NCBI GenBank assembly: GCA_016778895.1
Contig: JADHOR010000004.1
Location: 58,335 to 122,334 of the forward strand
DNA: 64,000 nucleotides
Source: Candidatus Puniceispirillum sp.
GTDB taxonomy: Bacteria > Pseudomonadota > Alphaproteobacteria > Puniceispirillales > Puniceispirillaceae
Direction of reading: 5' to 3'
Positions 53,432-63,387 of this stretch are shown here, piece by piece. A program made the position numbers and the translations under genes. Numbering within the stretch: the first letter of the stretch is position 1; each line of letters opens with the position of its first letter. Below the pieces are notes generated by a model that was given only the letters and a program-made list of their open reading frames with translations, did not search any database and was not told where the DNA came from.

Positions 53432-54442
53432 TTATTCAGCTGCCACTGCGAATTGACTGCTGTAGGCAAACAAGGCTGCCGCTCCGCCGGTATGAAGAAA
53501 AATAACATCCTTATCCGCATCAAAATAATTCTGCTCAATCAGCCCAATCATGCCAGCCAGACCCTTGCCCGAATAAACCGGATCAAGCAGAACACCTTCA
53601 CGGCGCGCGATCAAATTAATCGCTGCAAGCGTGCCGTCGGTTGGCTGGCCATAGCCTTTGCCAACATACCGGTCATCGACAATCACCTTTTCAACGCCAA
53701 GCGGCTCGTCAGTCAGCAGCGCCGCAGTACTCTCGGCCAATTTATGCACCAGCGCGATTTGTTTGTCCTCGGGTTGGCGAACGCTGATACCCATAACCGG
53801 AATGCTTGATCCGGCCGCGTGCAATCCGGCAAGCATACCGGCATGGGTTCCAGAACTACCCGTTGCAAGGACGATCCAGCCGACATTCAAGCGGTTGGCT
53901 TTAATCTGGTCGAGCAGCTCAAACGCGCATGAGACATACCCCAATGCGCCAATCTCGTTTGATCCACCGCCTGGAATAAAATAGGGTTTGCGCCCGGCTG
54001 CGGCCAGCTTTTCAGTCACAGCCCGCGCTTCGGCATTCATGTCAAGACCCGCAGCCCGAAACTCCAGCGTTGTGCCAAACATCTGGTCGAACAGCACATT
54101 TCCGGTAGTTTCGTAATCTGCCGCCCGCTCAGGCACCCGGCGCTCCAATAATGCGTGGCAATCAAGGCCAAATTTACAGGCAGCCGCTGCGGTCTGACGG
54201 ACATGGTTTGATTGAACCGCACCCTGAGTCACCACCATATCAGCGCCTTTTTCAATCGCATCGGCAATCAGGAATTCAAGCTTTCGGGTTTTGTTGCCGC
54301 CAGTCGCAAGGCCGGTACAATCATCACGCTTAATCCAAAGTTTTGGCCCGCCAAGCGCCGATGTCAGGCGCGGCATCTCCTCTAATGGCGTTGGCTGGTG
54401 ACAAAGAGAAACACGGGGAAAATCGCTGAGCTGTTTGACCAT
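53432..54442 (-). CDS. PLP-dependent D-cysteine desulfhydrase / L-cysteate sulfo-lyase-like enzyme
   Basis: LWIKRDDCTGLATGGNKTRKLEFL; TQGAVQSNHVRQTAAAA; IPGGGSNEIGALGYV. Confidence 0.85.
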   Translation of the reverse strand: MVKQLSDFPRVSLCHQPTPLEEMPRLTSALGGPKLWIKRDDCTGLATGGNKTRKLEFLIADAIEKGADMVVTQGAVQSNHVRQTAAAACKFGLDCHALLERRVPERAADYETTGNVLFDQMFGTTLEFRAAGLDMNAEARAVTEKLAAAGRKPYFIPGGGSNEIGALGYVSCAFELLDQIKANRLNVGWIVLATGSSGTHAGMLAGLHAAGSSIPVMGISVRQPEDKQIALVHKLAESTAALLTDEPLGVEKVIVDDRYVGKGYGQPTDGTLAAINLIARREGVLLDPVYSGKGLAGMIGLIEQNYFDADKDVIFLHTGGAAALFAYSSQFAVAAE

Positions 54443-54655
54443 TAGACGGCATCCATTCTAGTTAGTGATCGTTATATGAACTTGGGAAAGTTGACGACTT
54501 TCGACGGCACTTGCCAAGTTTATTCTTATTGAAAAGCCAAAGATTTTTTGAACCATTGGCAAAAACCGCGTAAACACGGGAATAGCTGTCAATTTTTCCG
54601 GGCGAGGAATCCCCTGCCCAACAACAGCGCAACTTGGAACGGAGAGGGCTAGGCA

Positions 54656-55573
54656 ATGGCTATTACCAATGACCTTACCGGTGATTTTACCGATCGTTTT
54701 TTGAACATGCGGATTGATCATGACGGGGTTGGCATCCATCTGCGCGTTGCCGGGAACGGGCCGCCACTATTGCTGCTGCATGGCTATCCCCAAACCGGCT
54801 ATATGTGGCACAAGGTTGCACCGCAACTAGCCCAGCAATTCAGCGTCATCATTCCCGACCTACGCGGCTATGGTGATAGTGACAAACCGCCAACCGACGC
54901 CCGGCACAGCCCCTATTCAAAGCGTGCCATGGCAGCGGATATGATCGCCGTCATGCGGGCCTTGGGCCATGAACGTTTTACAGTGGCTGGCCATGATCGT
55001 GGCGGCCGTGTTGCGCACCGTCTCGCCCGTGATTATCCAGACGCGGTCATCAGGCTTGCGGTGCTGGATATCGTGCCAACCGCGGCGATGTATGAGGCGA
55101 CTGACAAGGTCTTTGCCACTGCCTATTACCACTGGTTTTTCCTGATCCAGCCGGCCCCCTTTCCGGAGAATTTAATTGGCCAGGATCCCGCATTTTTCCT
55201 GCAACACAAGACCGGCCATTGGGGACGTACCGAAGGCGCAATTACAACTGCGGCATTTGCCGAATATCTGCGCTGTTTTTCAAATCCGGCGACCATCCAT
55301 GCCAGCTGCGAGGATTACCGCGCTGCTGCCAGTATTGATCTCGAGCATGATGCTGCCGATGCCGGCAAAAAACTGGCAATGCCGGTGCTGGCACTGTGGG
55401 GTGATATCGGTTTTGTCGGCGGGTATTATGATGTAATCGGCGAATGGCAGCAGGTGGCTGATCATGTCGAGGGCCAAGCCATCAGCGGCGGGCATTTTCT
55501 GGCCGAAGAATCGCCGGCTGAAACGATCGCCGCTTTGACCGCTTTCTTAACCGATCATTCGTCCGCATCGTGA
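54656..55573 (+). CDS. alpha/beta hydrolase, haloacetate (fluoroacetate) dehalogenase-like
   Basis: LLLHGYPQTGYMWHK, AGHDRGGRVAHRLARDYP (nucleophile D plus two Arg), YHWFFLIQPAPFPENLI (HW halide-pocket pair). Confidence 0.8.
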   Translation: MAITNDLTGDFTDRFLNMRIDHDGVGIHLRVAGNGPPLLLLHGYPQTGYMWHKVAPQLAQQFSVIIPDLRGYGDSDKPPTDARHSPYSKRAMAADMIAVMRALGHERFTVAGHDRGGRVAHRLARDYPDAVIRLAVLDIVPTAAMYEATDKVFATAYYHWFFLIQPAPFPENLIGQDPAFFLQHKTGHWGRTEGAITTAAFAEYLRCFSNPATIHASCEDYRAAASIDLEHDAADAGKKLAMPVLALWGDIGFVGGYYDVIGEWQQVADHVEGQAISGGHFLAEESPAETIAALTAFLTDHSSAS

Positions 55574-56109
55574 TGGATATAGCCCCCCTACCGCCCTCTA
55601 GCTGGATTATGCAGAAGGCAAGCGCATGGCCAGATGGTGCCCGGCTTATTGATCTCGCGTCGGGTCAGGGGCGTCATAGTGCGGCTTTGGCGGCGGCCTA
55701 TCCGGGTCGGTTTGACATACTGGCGGTTGATCGGGATCAGGCTGCCCTGGCCGCATTAAAAGCCCGATGCAGCGATGTAAACACCTGTCATTTTGATCTG
55801 GAGACTGAGGCAATCTGGCCGTTTTCCAGCAAGAATTTCGATGTCGTTCTGGTCACTAACTATTTGTACCGGCCACGACTTGATGAGGTCTTTCGACTGG
55901 TTGGTTACGGCGGTTATATCGCCTATGAAACCTTTGGCACTGGCAATGCGGTGTTTGGCAAGCCGAGCAACCCTGACTATCTGTTACAGGAGGGTGAGCT
56001 GTTAACCCGCCTTCCCGATGATTTTATCAAGATTGAGTATTTCCATGGTCAAATTAACGAGCCAAAACCGGCGATTATCCAGCGACTTTCGGCCAGACGT
56101 GCCGCCTAG
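55570..56109 (+). CDS. class I SAM-dependent methyltransferase
   Basis: ARLIDLASGQGRHSAALAAAYPGRFDILAVDRD; start overlaps upstream stop. Confidence 0.85.
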   Translation: MMDIAPLPPSSWIMQKASAWPDGARLIDLASGQGRHSAALAAAYPGRFDILAVDRDQAALAALKARCSDVNTCHFDLETEAIWPFSSKNFDVVLVTNYLYRPRLDEVFRLVGYGGYIAYETFGTGNAVFGKPSNPDYLLQEGELLTRLPDDFIKIEYFHGQINEPKPAIIQRLSARRAA

Positions 56110-57581
56110 CGCATGATGAACGGATTGGCTGCAGTGGTTTGCTGGGCAATCCAGACCGATTTGATCTGTAGAAACTCCTTGATCGACTCCTTGCCGCTCT
56201 CGCGTCCCTGGCCGCTTCGCTTGTAACCACCGAATGGCGAGGTAAAGCTGACCGCACGGTAGGTGTTTACCCAGACCGTTCCAGCCTTCAGCTTTTCCGA
56301 CATTCTTAAGGCACGGCCAATGTCGCTTGTCCATACCCCAGCCGCAAGCCCGTAAACAATATCATTACCGATGGCAATTGCCTCTTCTTCGGTATCAAAC
56401 GGGATAATCGATAGAACCGGCCCAAACACCTCTTCTTGGGCGATACGCATCTGATTATTGACGCCGGTAAAGATTGTCGGCTGGACAAATTGTCTGCCTT
56501 TTGCCCCGGGTCCCTGATAAGCGTCACCGCCAAGCACACAAACGGCGCCTTCGGCCTTGGCAATATTGATGTAATCCATAATTTTTTCATATTGCGGCAT
56601 GGTTGTTACAGGCCCGACATGGGTCTCGGTTGACATTGGATCGCCAATTTTCGCCGCGCCAGCAACCTCAACCAGTCGTTTGACAAATTTGTCATGGATT
56701 GAACGCTGAACAAGCAACCGTGATCCAGCAATACAGGTCTGGCCGGTAGCGGCAAAAATACCCGAAATTGCCCCCATAACAGCTGCTTCAAAATCAGCAT
56801 CTTCAAATACGATATTTGGAGATTTTCCGCCAAGTTCCAGTGTCACAGGCATGATTTTCTTGGCGGCTGCCTCAAAGATCTTCTGACCCGACAGGTCTGA
56901 TCCGGTAAAGGCAATCTTGTCAACATTGGGATGCTCAACCAGAGGGGCACCAACCTCAAGGCCAAAACCGGTCACCGCATTCACCACGCCAGCAGGAAAA
57001 CCCGCCTCATCGACGAGCGCCATAAATTCCAAGGTCGATGCCGACGTATATTCGGATGGCTTGATTACCGCAGTATTGCCCGCCGCCAAAGCCGGCGCCA
57101 ACTTCCACGCCAGCAACAGCAATGGCGAATTCCAAGCGGTAATCATGCCAATAACGCCAAGCGGCTCATAACGGGTGAAATTGAAAATACCCGGCTTGTC
57201 AGACGGAATCACCGCGCCTTCGATCTTGTCGGCAAGGCCACCAAAATAGCGATACCATTCAGCCAGATATTTGGTTTGCGCACCCATTTCGGCAATCAGC
57301 TTTCCATTATCCCGAACCTCGATCTCGCCAAGACGAGGTGCCTCACGTTCAATAATTTCTGCCAGCTTTACCAATAGCTTGCCGCGCGCAGTCGGGCCGG
57401 TTTCTCCCCAAACACCGTCAAATGCGGCTTTGGCAGCAGTAACCGCGGCATTCACATCATCGGCATTACCGCGGGCAATTCTGGCCCAAACCTCGCCGGT
57501 ATATGGATTTTCACTGTCAAACCATTCGCCCGATGCAGGATCACACAACGCCCCGTTTATATAATGCTTATAGGTTTCCAT
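56106..57581 (-). CDS. aldehyde dehydrogenase family protein
   Basis: VTLELGGKSPNIVFEDADFE; FAATGQTCIAGSRLLVQ; EVFGPVLSIIPF. Confidence 0.95.
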   Translation of the reverse strand: METYKHYINGALCDPASGEWFDSENPYTGEVWARIARGNADDVNAAVTAAKAAFDGVWGETGPTARGKLLVKLAEIIEREAPRLGEIEVRDNGKLIAEMGAQTKYLAEWYRYFGGLADKIEGAVIPSDKPGIFNFTRYEPLGVIGMITAWNSPLLLLAWKLAPALAAGNTAVIKPSEYTSASTLEFMALVDEAGFPAGVVNAVTGFGLEVGAPLVEHPNVDKIAFTGSDLSGQKIFEAAAKKIMPVTLELGGKSPNIVFEDADFEAAVMGAISGIFAATGQTCIAGSRLLVQRSIHDKFVKRLVEVAGAAKIGDPMSTETHVGPVTTMPQYEKIMDYINIAKAEGAVCVLGGDAYQGPGAKGRQFVQPTIFTGVNNQMRIAQEEVFGPVLSIIPFDTEEEAIAIGNDIVYGLAAGVWTSDIGRALRMSEKLKAGTVWVNTYRAVSFTSPFGGYKRSGQGRESGKESIKEFLQIKSVWIAQQTTAANPFIMR

Positions 57582-57925
57582 TAAGTCGATCTCCCTCCGA
57601 TCAGGCTCTGCTTGAAAAACACCACAATGTCGCGGCCGACAATCCTGCAATGATTACCGCAATTGTCGTATAGTCGCCTAGATTGCCAGCAAAAATTCTC
57701 TATGCCAATGCTGATGGGAGAGCTGCACCAGAAATATTTTCAAGGTCACTGCATTTGCCAGTTGCCTCGGCAGGCTTTTCGTATTTATCGTAACCATACC
57801 AGCTGGCGATCTGCTGTCAGCACTCTATTGCCGCAGATGCTACCAAAAAGACTTGACTGACTAACGTGTGTTTTAAACCATTATTGTGACGCAAAATCCT
57901 GCCCCATCCCCATGAAACCCGACAA

Positions 57926-58459
57926 ATGAGTGAGCAAATGGCGAGTCCTACCCCCCATATCTGGGAAGACGATATATATAACTCCTTTAAAAAGGCTGGG
58001 GTCAGCCAGATCCCTTATGTGCCAGATGCCGGTCATGCGCACCTGATCCGGCGCGTCCATGCTAATCCTGATATGCACCCGATTGTCTTAACCACCGAGG
58101 AAGAAGGCGTTGCCTCATCATGTGGTGCATGGCTTGGCGGCAAAAAATCGGTGCTGTTAATGCAATCAAGCGGCGTTGGCAATTGTGTCAATATGCTAAG
58201 TCTCGTCACAAATTGTAATTTTCCATTTTTAACGATCGTCAGTATGCGCGGCGAATTTGGCGAATTTAATTCATGGCAGGTACCAATGGCGCGTGCCACC
58301 CGGACTAGCTTTGAGATGATGGGGGTCGAGGTGATGCGCTGTAACAGCCCAGGCGAGGTCGGGCCAACGGTCGATGCCGCATTATACGCAACCTTTGCCA
58401 GTGAACAGAAAATCGCAATTCTATTGTCGCAGCGCCTTATCGGCCGCAAGGAGTGGTAG
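57926..58459 (+). CDS. sulfopyruvate/phosphonopyruvate decarboxylase-like, TPP-dependent alpha subunit
   Basis: TTEEEGVASSCGAWLGGKKSVLLMQSSGVGNCVNMLSL...FPFLTIVSMRGEFGEFNSWQVPMARAT. Confidence 0.8.
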   Translation: MSEQMASPTPHIWEDDIYNSFKKAGVSQIPYVPDAGHAHLIRRVHANPDMHPIVLTTEEEGVASSCGAWLGGKKSVLLMQSSGVGNCVNMLSLVTNCNFPFLTIVSMRGEFGEFNSWQVPMARATRTSFEMMGVEVMRCNSPGEVGPTVDAALYATFASEQKIAILLSQRLIGRKEW

Positions 58460-58461
58460 GA

Positions 58462-59049
58462 ATGTCACAACAGATAACAATCGAACGCCGCAAAGCGGTT
58501 AAGCATTTACTCCGGAACCGCGATGATATGCTTGTGGTGTGCGGCCTTGGCTCATCTACTTATGACGTGTATGCGGCAGGCGACCATCATGCCAATTTCT
58601 ACCTATGGGGCGCGATGGGCGGCGCGGTGATGATCGGCCTTGGGCTTGCGCTCGCCGAACCCGATCGCCAAGTCATGGTTATTACCGGCGATGGCGAGGC
58701 TCTGATGGGAGTTGGCGGGCTTGCCACAGTGGCGGCGCAAAAACCAAACAACCTCAGCATTGCTGTGCTGGATAATGGGCATTTTGGCGAGACCGGTATG
58801 CAGAAAAGCCATACCTCACTTGGTGTTGATCTTGCCAAAATTGCTGCTGGCTGCGGCTTTGTCGGATGCCAGACCATTTATGATTATGATGGCATTGACG
58901 CATTTATCCATAAACCGAATGATCCGTCAGGGCCGCGGCTGGCGGTGGTTAAGATAACCACTGAAAATCCGTCTCGCGCATTGCCAAATGTCGATGGAGT
59001 GTATATCAAGACACGGCTGCGACAATGGCTTGGTCATCAGCCCTGCTAG
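58462..59049 (+). CDS. sulfopyruvate/phosphonopyruvate decarboxylase-like, TPP-dependent beta subunit
   Basis: GDGEALMGVGGLATVAAQKPNNLSIAVLDNGHFGETG TPP-binding motif; adjacent to alpha subunit. Confidence 0.8.
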   Translation: MSQQITIERRKAVKHLLRNRDDMLVVCGLGSSTYDVYAAGDHHANFYLWGAMGGAVMIGLGLALAEPDRQVMVITGDGEALMGVGGLATVAAQKPNNLSIAVLDNGHFGETGMQKSHTSLGVDLAKIAAGCGFVGCQTIYDYDGIDAFIHKPNDPSGPRLAVVKITTENPSRALPNVDGVYIKTRLRQWLGHQPC

Positions 59050-59312
59050 AGAAAGATATAGCCGAGACAAGGGCGAAATGGTTTTTCTGGCATGGCCTGA
59101 TTTAGGCTTTTTTGCTGTAGCTGGTGTGCGTGATTAAGCTGTCATCTCGGCTAGATCGTTGGGGTATCACGGAAAATTTGAAAAGCGGAACGCCGGTAAA
59201 GTCTATTTTTAAAAAAAGTAGATGAAAAGAACCAGCTGAAGCAATCTAATCGCTATATCAATGACCTTTGCCGCCTGGATTATCACTTTAACAGCATCAG
59301 CGACATTGGCAG

Positions 59313-59753
59313 CTACGGTTTTTTACGTTTTGCAGTTTCTAGTATCAGCGGCTTAATCGCCGCAAACTGCTTGATAACCTGCTGGAAATCTTTACAGTCG
59401 GCTACCAGGCCGGCATCCTCCAGTAAGGCCCACTGGCGTTCACGCTTTGCCTGTTCCGGCCATTTGTCAAACTGCTTTGACACCAGCATCGGGTAGTAGG
59501 TAACCGCGACCTCTGATAACTTGCCATTGCTGCTTTTGGTGACGACATGGGTCATCGGCAGTTCACTTATGATACGCCCCTCGACACCAGCCTCTTCAAA
59601 AGCCTCACGCTTACAGCCTTTTTTATGGCTTTCATCCGGCTTTAGATTGCCCTTTGGGAAAATCCAGCGGCCGCGGCGTTGCGATGTGACAAACATGATG
59701 GAGACCCGTCCACCACTAATATCAAACGGTATAACACCAATCTTATGGTCCAT
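59313..59753 (-). CDS. NUDIX hydrolase
   Basis: FPKGNLKPDESHKKGCKREAFEEAGVEG Nudix box. Confidence 0.92.
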   Translation of the reverse strand: MDHKIGVIPFDISGGRVSIMFVTSQRRGRWIFPKGNLKPDESHKKGCKREAFEEAGVEGRIISELPMTHVVTKSSNGKLSEVAVTYYPMLVSKQFDKWPEQAKRERQWALLEDAGLVADCKDFQQVIKQFAAIKPLILETAKRKKP

Positions 59754-59861
59754 AAACGACTTCCTCGAAATGCGGTTTGACTAATCGATGATGACACGAT
59801 CCGGGTGCTGCTTCGGCCGTAGAAATTACAAACATAGAACAAGATAGCGAACGCCGACAAC

Positions 59862-60650
59862 TTATGTTTTCGTCGTGAGAGAGGTTTTTGTGATGGTGGC
59901 TTGCGGCTGCATGAACACATCATAGCGTGTCGATTTTCCAATTATTTGATGCGAGGGTGCGCGGATACCCGCCATCGCGGCAGCCTTTGCTGGCCATTTC
60001 AGTACAACCCGCTTTGATGCGTGCGCCAACGCGGTTTGCAGCAATTCGGCCTGATCATCGTCAACACCAACAAGGGCACGGATCTGGCGCATTTCCGCCT
60101 TTACCAAAGCCGATTTATTACGGGCCGGATGCATCGGGTCAACCAGCACAATTTCCGGCGATAATGTTGGCAAAAGTGTGATTGCGTCACCATGGATCAG
60201 CGTCATCCGGCCAACAATCTCGGCAGTAATACCACCTGCATCAAATGCTCGCGCCATGCCATCGCGCAATAATTCATGCATATCTGCCGATCGTTCAATC
60301 AGCGTGACCGTTGCCCCAAGCGAGGCCAGCAAAAACGCATCCCGGCCCAGCCCGGCAGTCGCATCGATAATATGCAGATTAACCCCGGGTTTTAGCCCCG
60401 CCGCCTTTGGCAAATCCTGCCCGCGCCCACCGCCAAAGCGCAATCGGTGATTGACCGCCCCACCCACAAAGTCACACCGAAGCGGCGCACCAAGCGAGGC
60501 AGGGTCAGTGCGGGCCGCGGGGTTATCTGGTTGGTCATATTTGTCTTTGTCGCGCATCTTCCATGCCATTCCTTTTGGCTGCAGTCTGACAATGAAATCC
60601 CCAAGCAGTGACACCGAGCGGCCTGATGACCGTGCCATTTCGGGGGCCAA
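59862..60650 (-). CDS. rsmJ: 16S rRNA (guanine1516-N2)-methyltransferase RsmJ-like
   Basis: IIDATAGLGRDAFLLASLGATVTLIER; LVDPMHPARNKSALVKAEMR. Confidence 0.85.
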   Translation of the reverse strand: MAPEMARSSGRSVSLLGDFIVRLQPKGMAWKMRDKDKYDQPDNPAARTDPASLGAPLRCDFVGGAVNHRLRFGGGRGQDLPKAAGLKPGVNLHIIDATAGLGRDAFLLASLGATVTLIERSADMHELLRDGMARAFDAGGITAEIVGRMTLIHGDAITLLPTLSPEIVLVDPMHPARNKSALVKAEMRQIRALVGVDDDQAELLQTALAHASKRVVLKWPAKAAAMAGIRAPSHQIIGKSTRYDVFMQPQATITKTSLTTKT

Positions 60651-60821
60651 GACATGACCTTATCGCGGCGGGCCTGCCTCGGGCAATGGTCTCGTCAGTA
60701 AGATTAAGACATAGTTTTTGCGATCCTGCCGTTAGGGGCTGGTGAAGCCGACAAAAAGCCGCATAATATTTGCTGGCTCAACAGAAAAACGATTATTGAT
60801 TGCAGTAAGGGACGTTAGCGC

Positions 60822-61808
60822 GTGGAAAAACGAGATTTTGGCAATACCGGTCTGGCCGTATCAAGGCTAACCTTTGGGTGTGGTGCGGTTGGCGGGCTGA
60901 TGACCAAGGGCGATGCCGCCGATCAGGACCGTGCAATTCACTGGGCTCGTGATCATGGCATTAATTTCTTTGATACAGCGGCCAGTTACGGCGATGGCAT
61001 TTCTGAGGATAATCTTGGTCGCGCATTAAATGGCAATAAGGACGGGCTGGTGGTCAGCACTAAAGTCGGGATTGGCAATGCCGATCTGGGTGATGTTGGC
61101 GGTGCGATCAGGCGTTCGCTAGAGGCTAGCCTGAAACGGCTCAGGCTGGATCATGTCGATATTTTCCAGCTGCATAATACGTTGGGCCGAGCCGATTTTC
61201 GCGGCAATTTGACGATTGATCAGGTTATGGATGCGGTCGTGCCCGCTTTTGACAAGCTGCGTGATAGTGGCAAGGTACGGTTTCTGGGCTTTACCGCCAA
61301 GGGTGAACCGGATGATGTGCATCGGCTGATCGGCAGCGGCGTATTTCGGTCTGCGCAGGTGTTTTACAATTTGCTGGTTCCATCTGCTGGTGAGGTGGTG
61401 CCGGCGGGGTACCCGGCCGATGATTTCCGGCAATTGCTGGATGTTGCAGCAGACCATGGGGTTGGTGCTATCGGCGTGCGGGTTCTGGCTGGCGGCGCGC
61501 TGTCGGGAAGCGAGAAACGGCACCTGCTTGGCATGGCGGTGGTGACGCCGATCGGATCAGATAGCGACTATAAATCCGATGTTGAGCGCGCCCGCCAGTT
61601 TCTGCCACTGGTTGAGGCGGGTCATGTGGACAGCCTACCAGAGCTGGCGATACGCTATGCGATTTCGCATCCGGCCTTGCCAACGACCGAGATCGGTATT
61701 GCGACGCTGGATGAATTGCAACAGGCCACGGCAGCGGTCAATAAAGGGCCGTTATCGTTGGAGGCGCTGGCGCAGATTAAAAATGTTCAGGCAGGATTTG
61801 TAATCTAG
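60822..61808 (+). CDS. aldo/keto reductase
   Basis: HGINFFDTAASYGDGISEDNLGRAL; VVSTKVGIG; LKRLRLDHVDIFQLHN. Confidence 0.93.
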   Translation: MEKRDFGNTGLAVSRLTFGCGAVGGLMTKGDAADQDRAIHWARDHGINFFDTAASYGDGISEDNLGRALNGNKDGLVVSTKVGIGNADLGDVGGAIRRSLEASLKRLRLDHVDIFQLHNTLGRADFRGNLTIDQVMDAVVPAFDKLRDSGKVRFLGFTAKGEPDDVHRLIGSGVFRSAQVFYNLLVPSAGEVVPAGYPADDFRQLLDVAADHGVGAIGVRVLAGGALSGSEKRHLLGMAVVTPIGSDSDYKSDVERARQFLPLVEAGHVDSLPELAIRYAISHPALPTTEIGIATLDELQQATAAVNKGPLSLEALAQIKNVQAGFVI

Positions 61809-61887
61809 CCTTTTGGCAAAACCTTCGCCAAGATAGCGCGCATCAAACCGTATATTGCCGAAACCACCAAGCCATTGCGAGATCTAA

Positions 61888-63102
61888 GTGCCGCTTCATT
61901 TTTTCTTCTTCCTTGGCGCCAACGCGATCAATTATCTAGTCATTGCGATGCTGTCGGTTGCGCTTGGCTGGCATATTTACCAAAGCACCGGCAACCCGTT
62001 TCATCTGGCGCTGGTTGGCCTGATGCAGGTCACGCCGGTTTTCGTTTTCTTTTTTGCGACTGGCTGGATTGTTGACACTTTTGCCCGCAAAAAGATTCTA
62101 ACCTGCTGTGCCCTTGTCGATGCCGTTATTCTGGCCGCGCTGACAGCGGAGATGCTGGCCGAAACATTAAACCTGTTCATGCTGTTTGCGCTATTGTTCG
62201 CGCATGGCAGCGTAATGGCGCTGTATTTTCCGGCAAGCCAGGCGATTATTCCGAATATTGTTCCCGAAGCGCAGATTAGACGCGCCATCGCCTTTAGTTC
62301 GACCGTCAATAACATTGCCCAGACCGGTGGCCCATTACTGGCTGGCCTGTTGATTGCGGCGATCAATTTCCACATATATGCGGTAATGACCGGGCTGATG
62401 ATAATGTCGGTGCTGAGTTATCAGCTATTGCCCGGACTGCCGCGTATCACGCCAACACCACGGTCATGGGAACATATTGTTGGCGGGCTAAAATTTGTCC
62501 GCTCAAACTCAATTGTCCTTGGCGCCATCGCGCTTGACCTTTTCATTGTGCTGCTAGGCAGTGTGGTAACGCTATTGCCCATTTATGCCGCCGATATTTT
62601 AATGATTGGGCCAGAACAGCTTGGCCTTTTACGCGGTATGCCGGCGTTTGGTGCGGTGTTTGTCGGTCTGCTTTTGGCCAGTCTGCCAGAGATGCGTGGC
62701 TGTGGTATAAAGCTGTTTTTTGCGCTGTTCGTCTTTGGCGTTTCAATTGTGGTGTTCGGCCTATCAACCAATTTCTGGCTAAGCATGGCGGCGCTGTTTA
62801 TATATGGTGCGGCAGATATGGTTAGCGTCAATATCCGGCTTAGCCTTATTCAGATTGCCACGCCCGACCATTTGCGCGGACGGGTCAGCGCGGTAAACGG
62901 GATTTTTATCTCATCGTCAAATGAGATGGGCGATATACGCGCTGGCAGTATGGCTGCGCTGGTGGGGCCGGTTGGCGCGGTGGTCATTGGTGGGGTGATG
63001 GCGATTGGCGTTGCCCTTGGCGGCGGGCTGGTTTTTGCCAAATTGCGCAGCCTCGACAGGGTGAATGACGCCGCCCCAGCCGCAGTCACACAAAAGCATT
63101 AG
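61888..63102 (+). CDS. MFS transporter (EntS-like)
   Basis: 12 TM-like pattern; SVALGWHIYQSTGNPFHLALVGLMQVTPVF; PDHLRGRVSAVNGIFISSSNEMGDIRAG. Confidence 0.9.
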   Translation: MPLHFFFFLGANAINYLVIAMLSVALGWHIYQSTGNPFHLALVGLMQVTPVFVFFFATGWIVDTFARKKILTCCALVDAVILAALTAEMLAETLNLFMLFALLFAHGSVMALYFPASQAIIPNIVPEAQIRRAIAFSSTVNNIAQTGGPLLAGLLIAAINFHIYAVMTGLMIMSVLSYQLLPGLPRITPTPRSWEHIVGGLKFVRSNSIVLGAIALDLFIVLLGSVVTLLPIYAADILMIGPEQLGLLRGMPAFGAVFVGLLLASLPEMRGCGIKLFFALFVFGVSIVVFGLSTNFWLSMAALFIYGAADMVSVNIRLSLIQIATPDHLRGRVSAVNGIFISSSNEMGDIRAGSMAALVGPVGAVVIGGVMAIGVALGGGLVFAKLRSLDRVNDAAPAAVTQKH

Positions 63103-63114
63103 GCTTTCGGGCTA

Positions 63115-63185
63115 GGTGGTGGCAGGGATTTACCCTGCAACCCCTTCCATGTCAACGAAGTGCTCTCCTGCTGAGCTACACTCTT
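63115..63185 (-). pseudogene. degenerate tRNA-Val(GAC)-like sequence
   Basis: Minus strand AAGAGTGTAGCTCAGCAGGAGAGCACTTCGTTGACATGGAAGGGGTTGCAGGGTAAATCCCTGCCACCACC: intact D and T stems, GAC anticodon loop, but mismatched acceptor stem and altered T-loop. Confidence 0.6.
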
Positions 63186-63387
63186 ACTCATTATTTCAGA
63201 AACTTAACCCTTCCATTGAGATTTCTATGATACCGCAAAAAGGGCTCTTTTCACAAGGATTTGGTGGGGTCTTTGATGCTAGTGTGACAGATTGTGACAG
63301 GTACGCTCCTGCCTGATGCTTGCAAAAAAATCAACCAAAAGGCCATCATTAGCTCAAAAATGTAAACTCATCTGCTTTCGATGTTCA

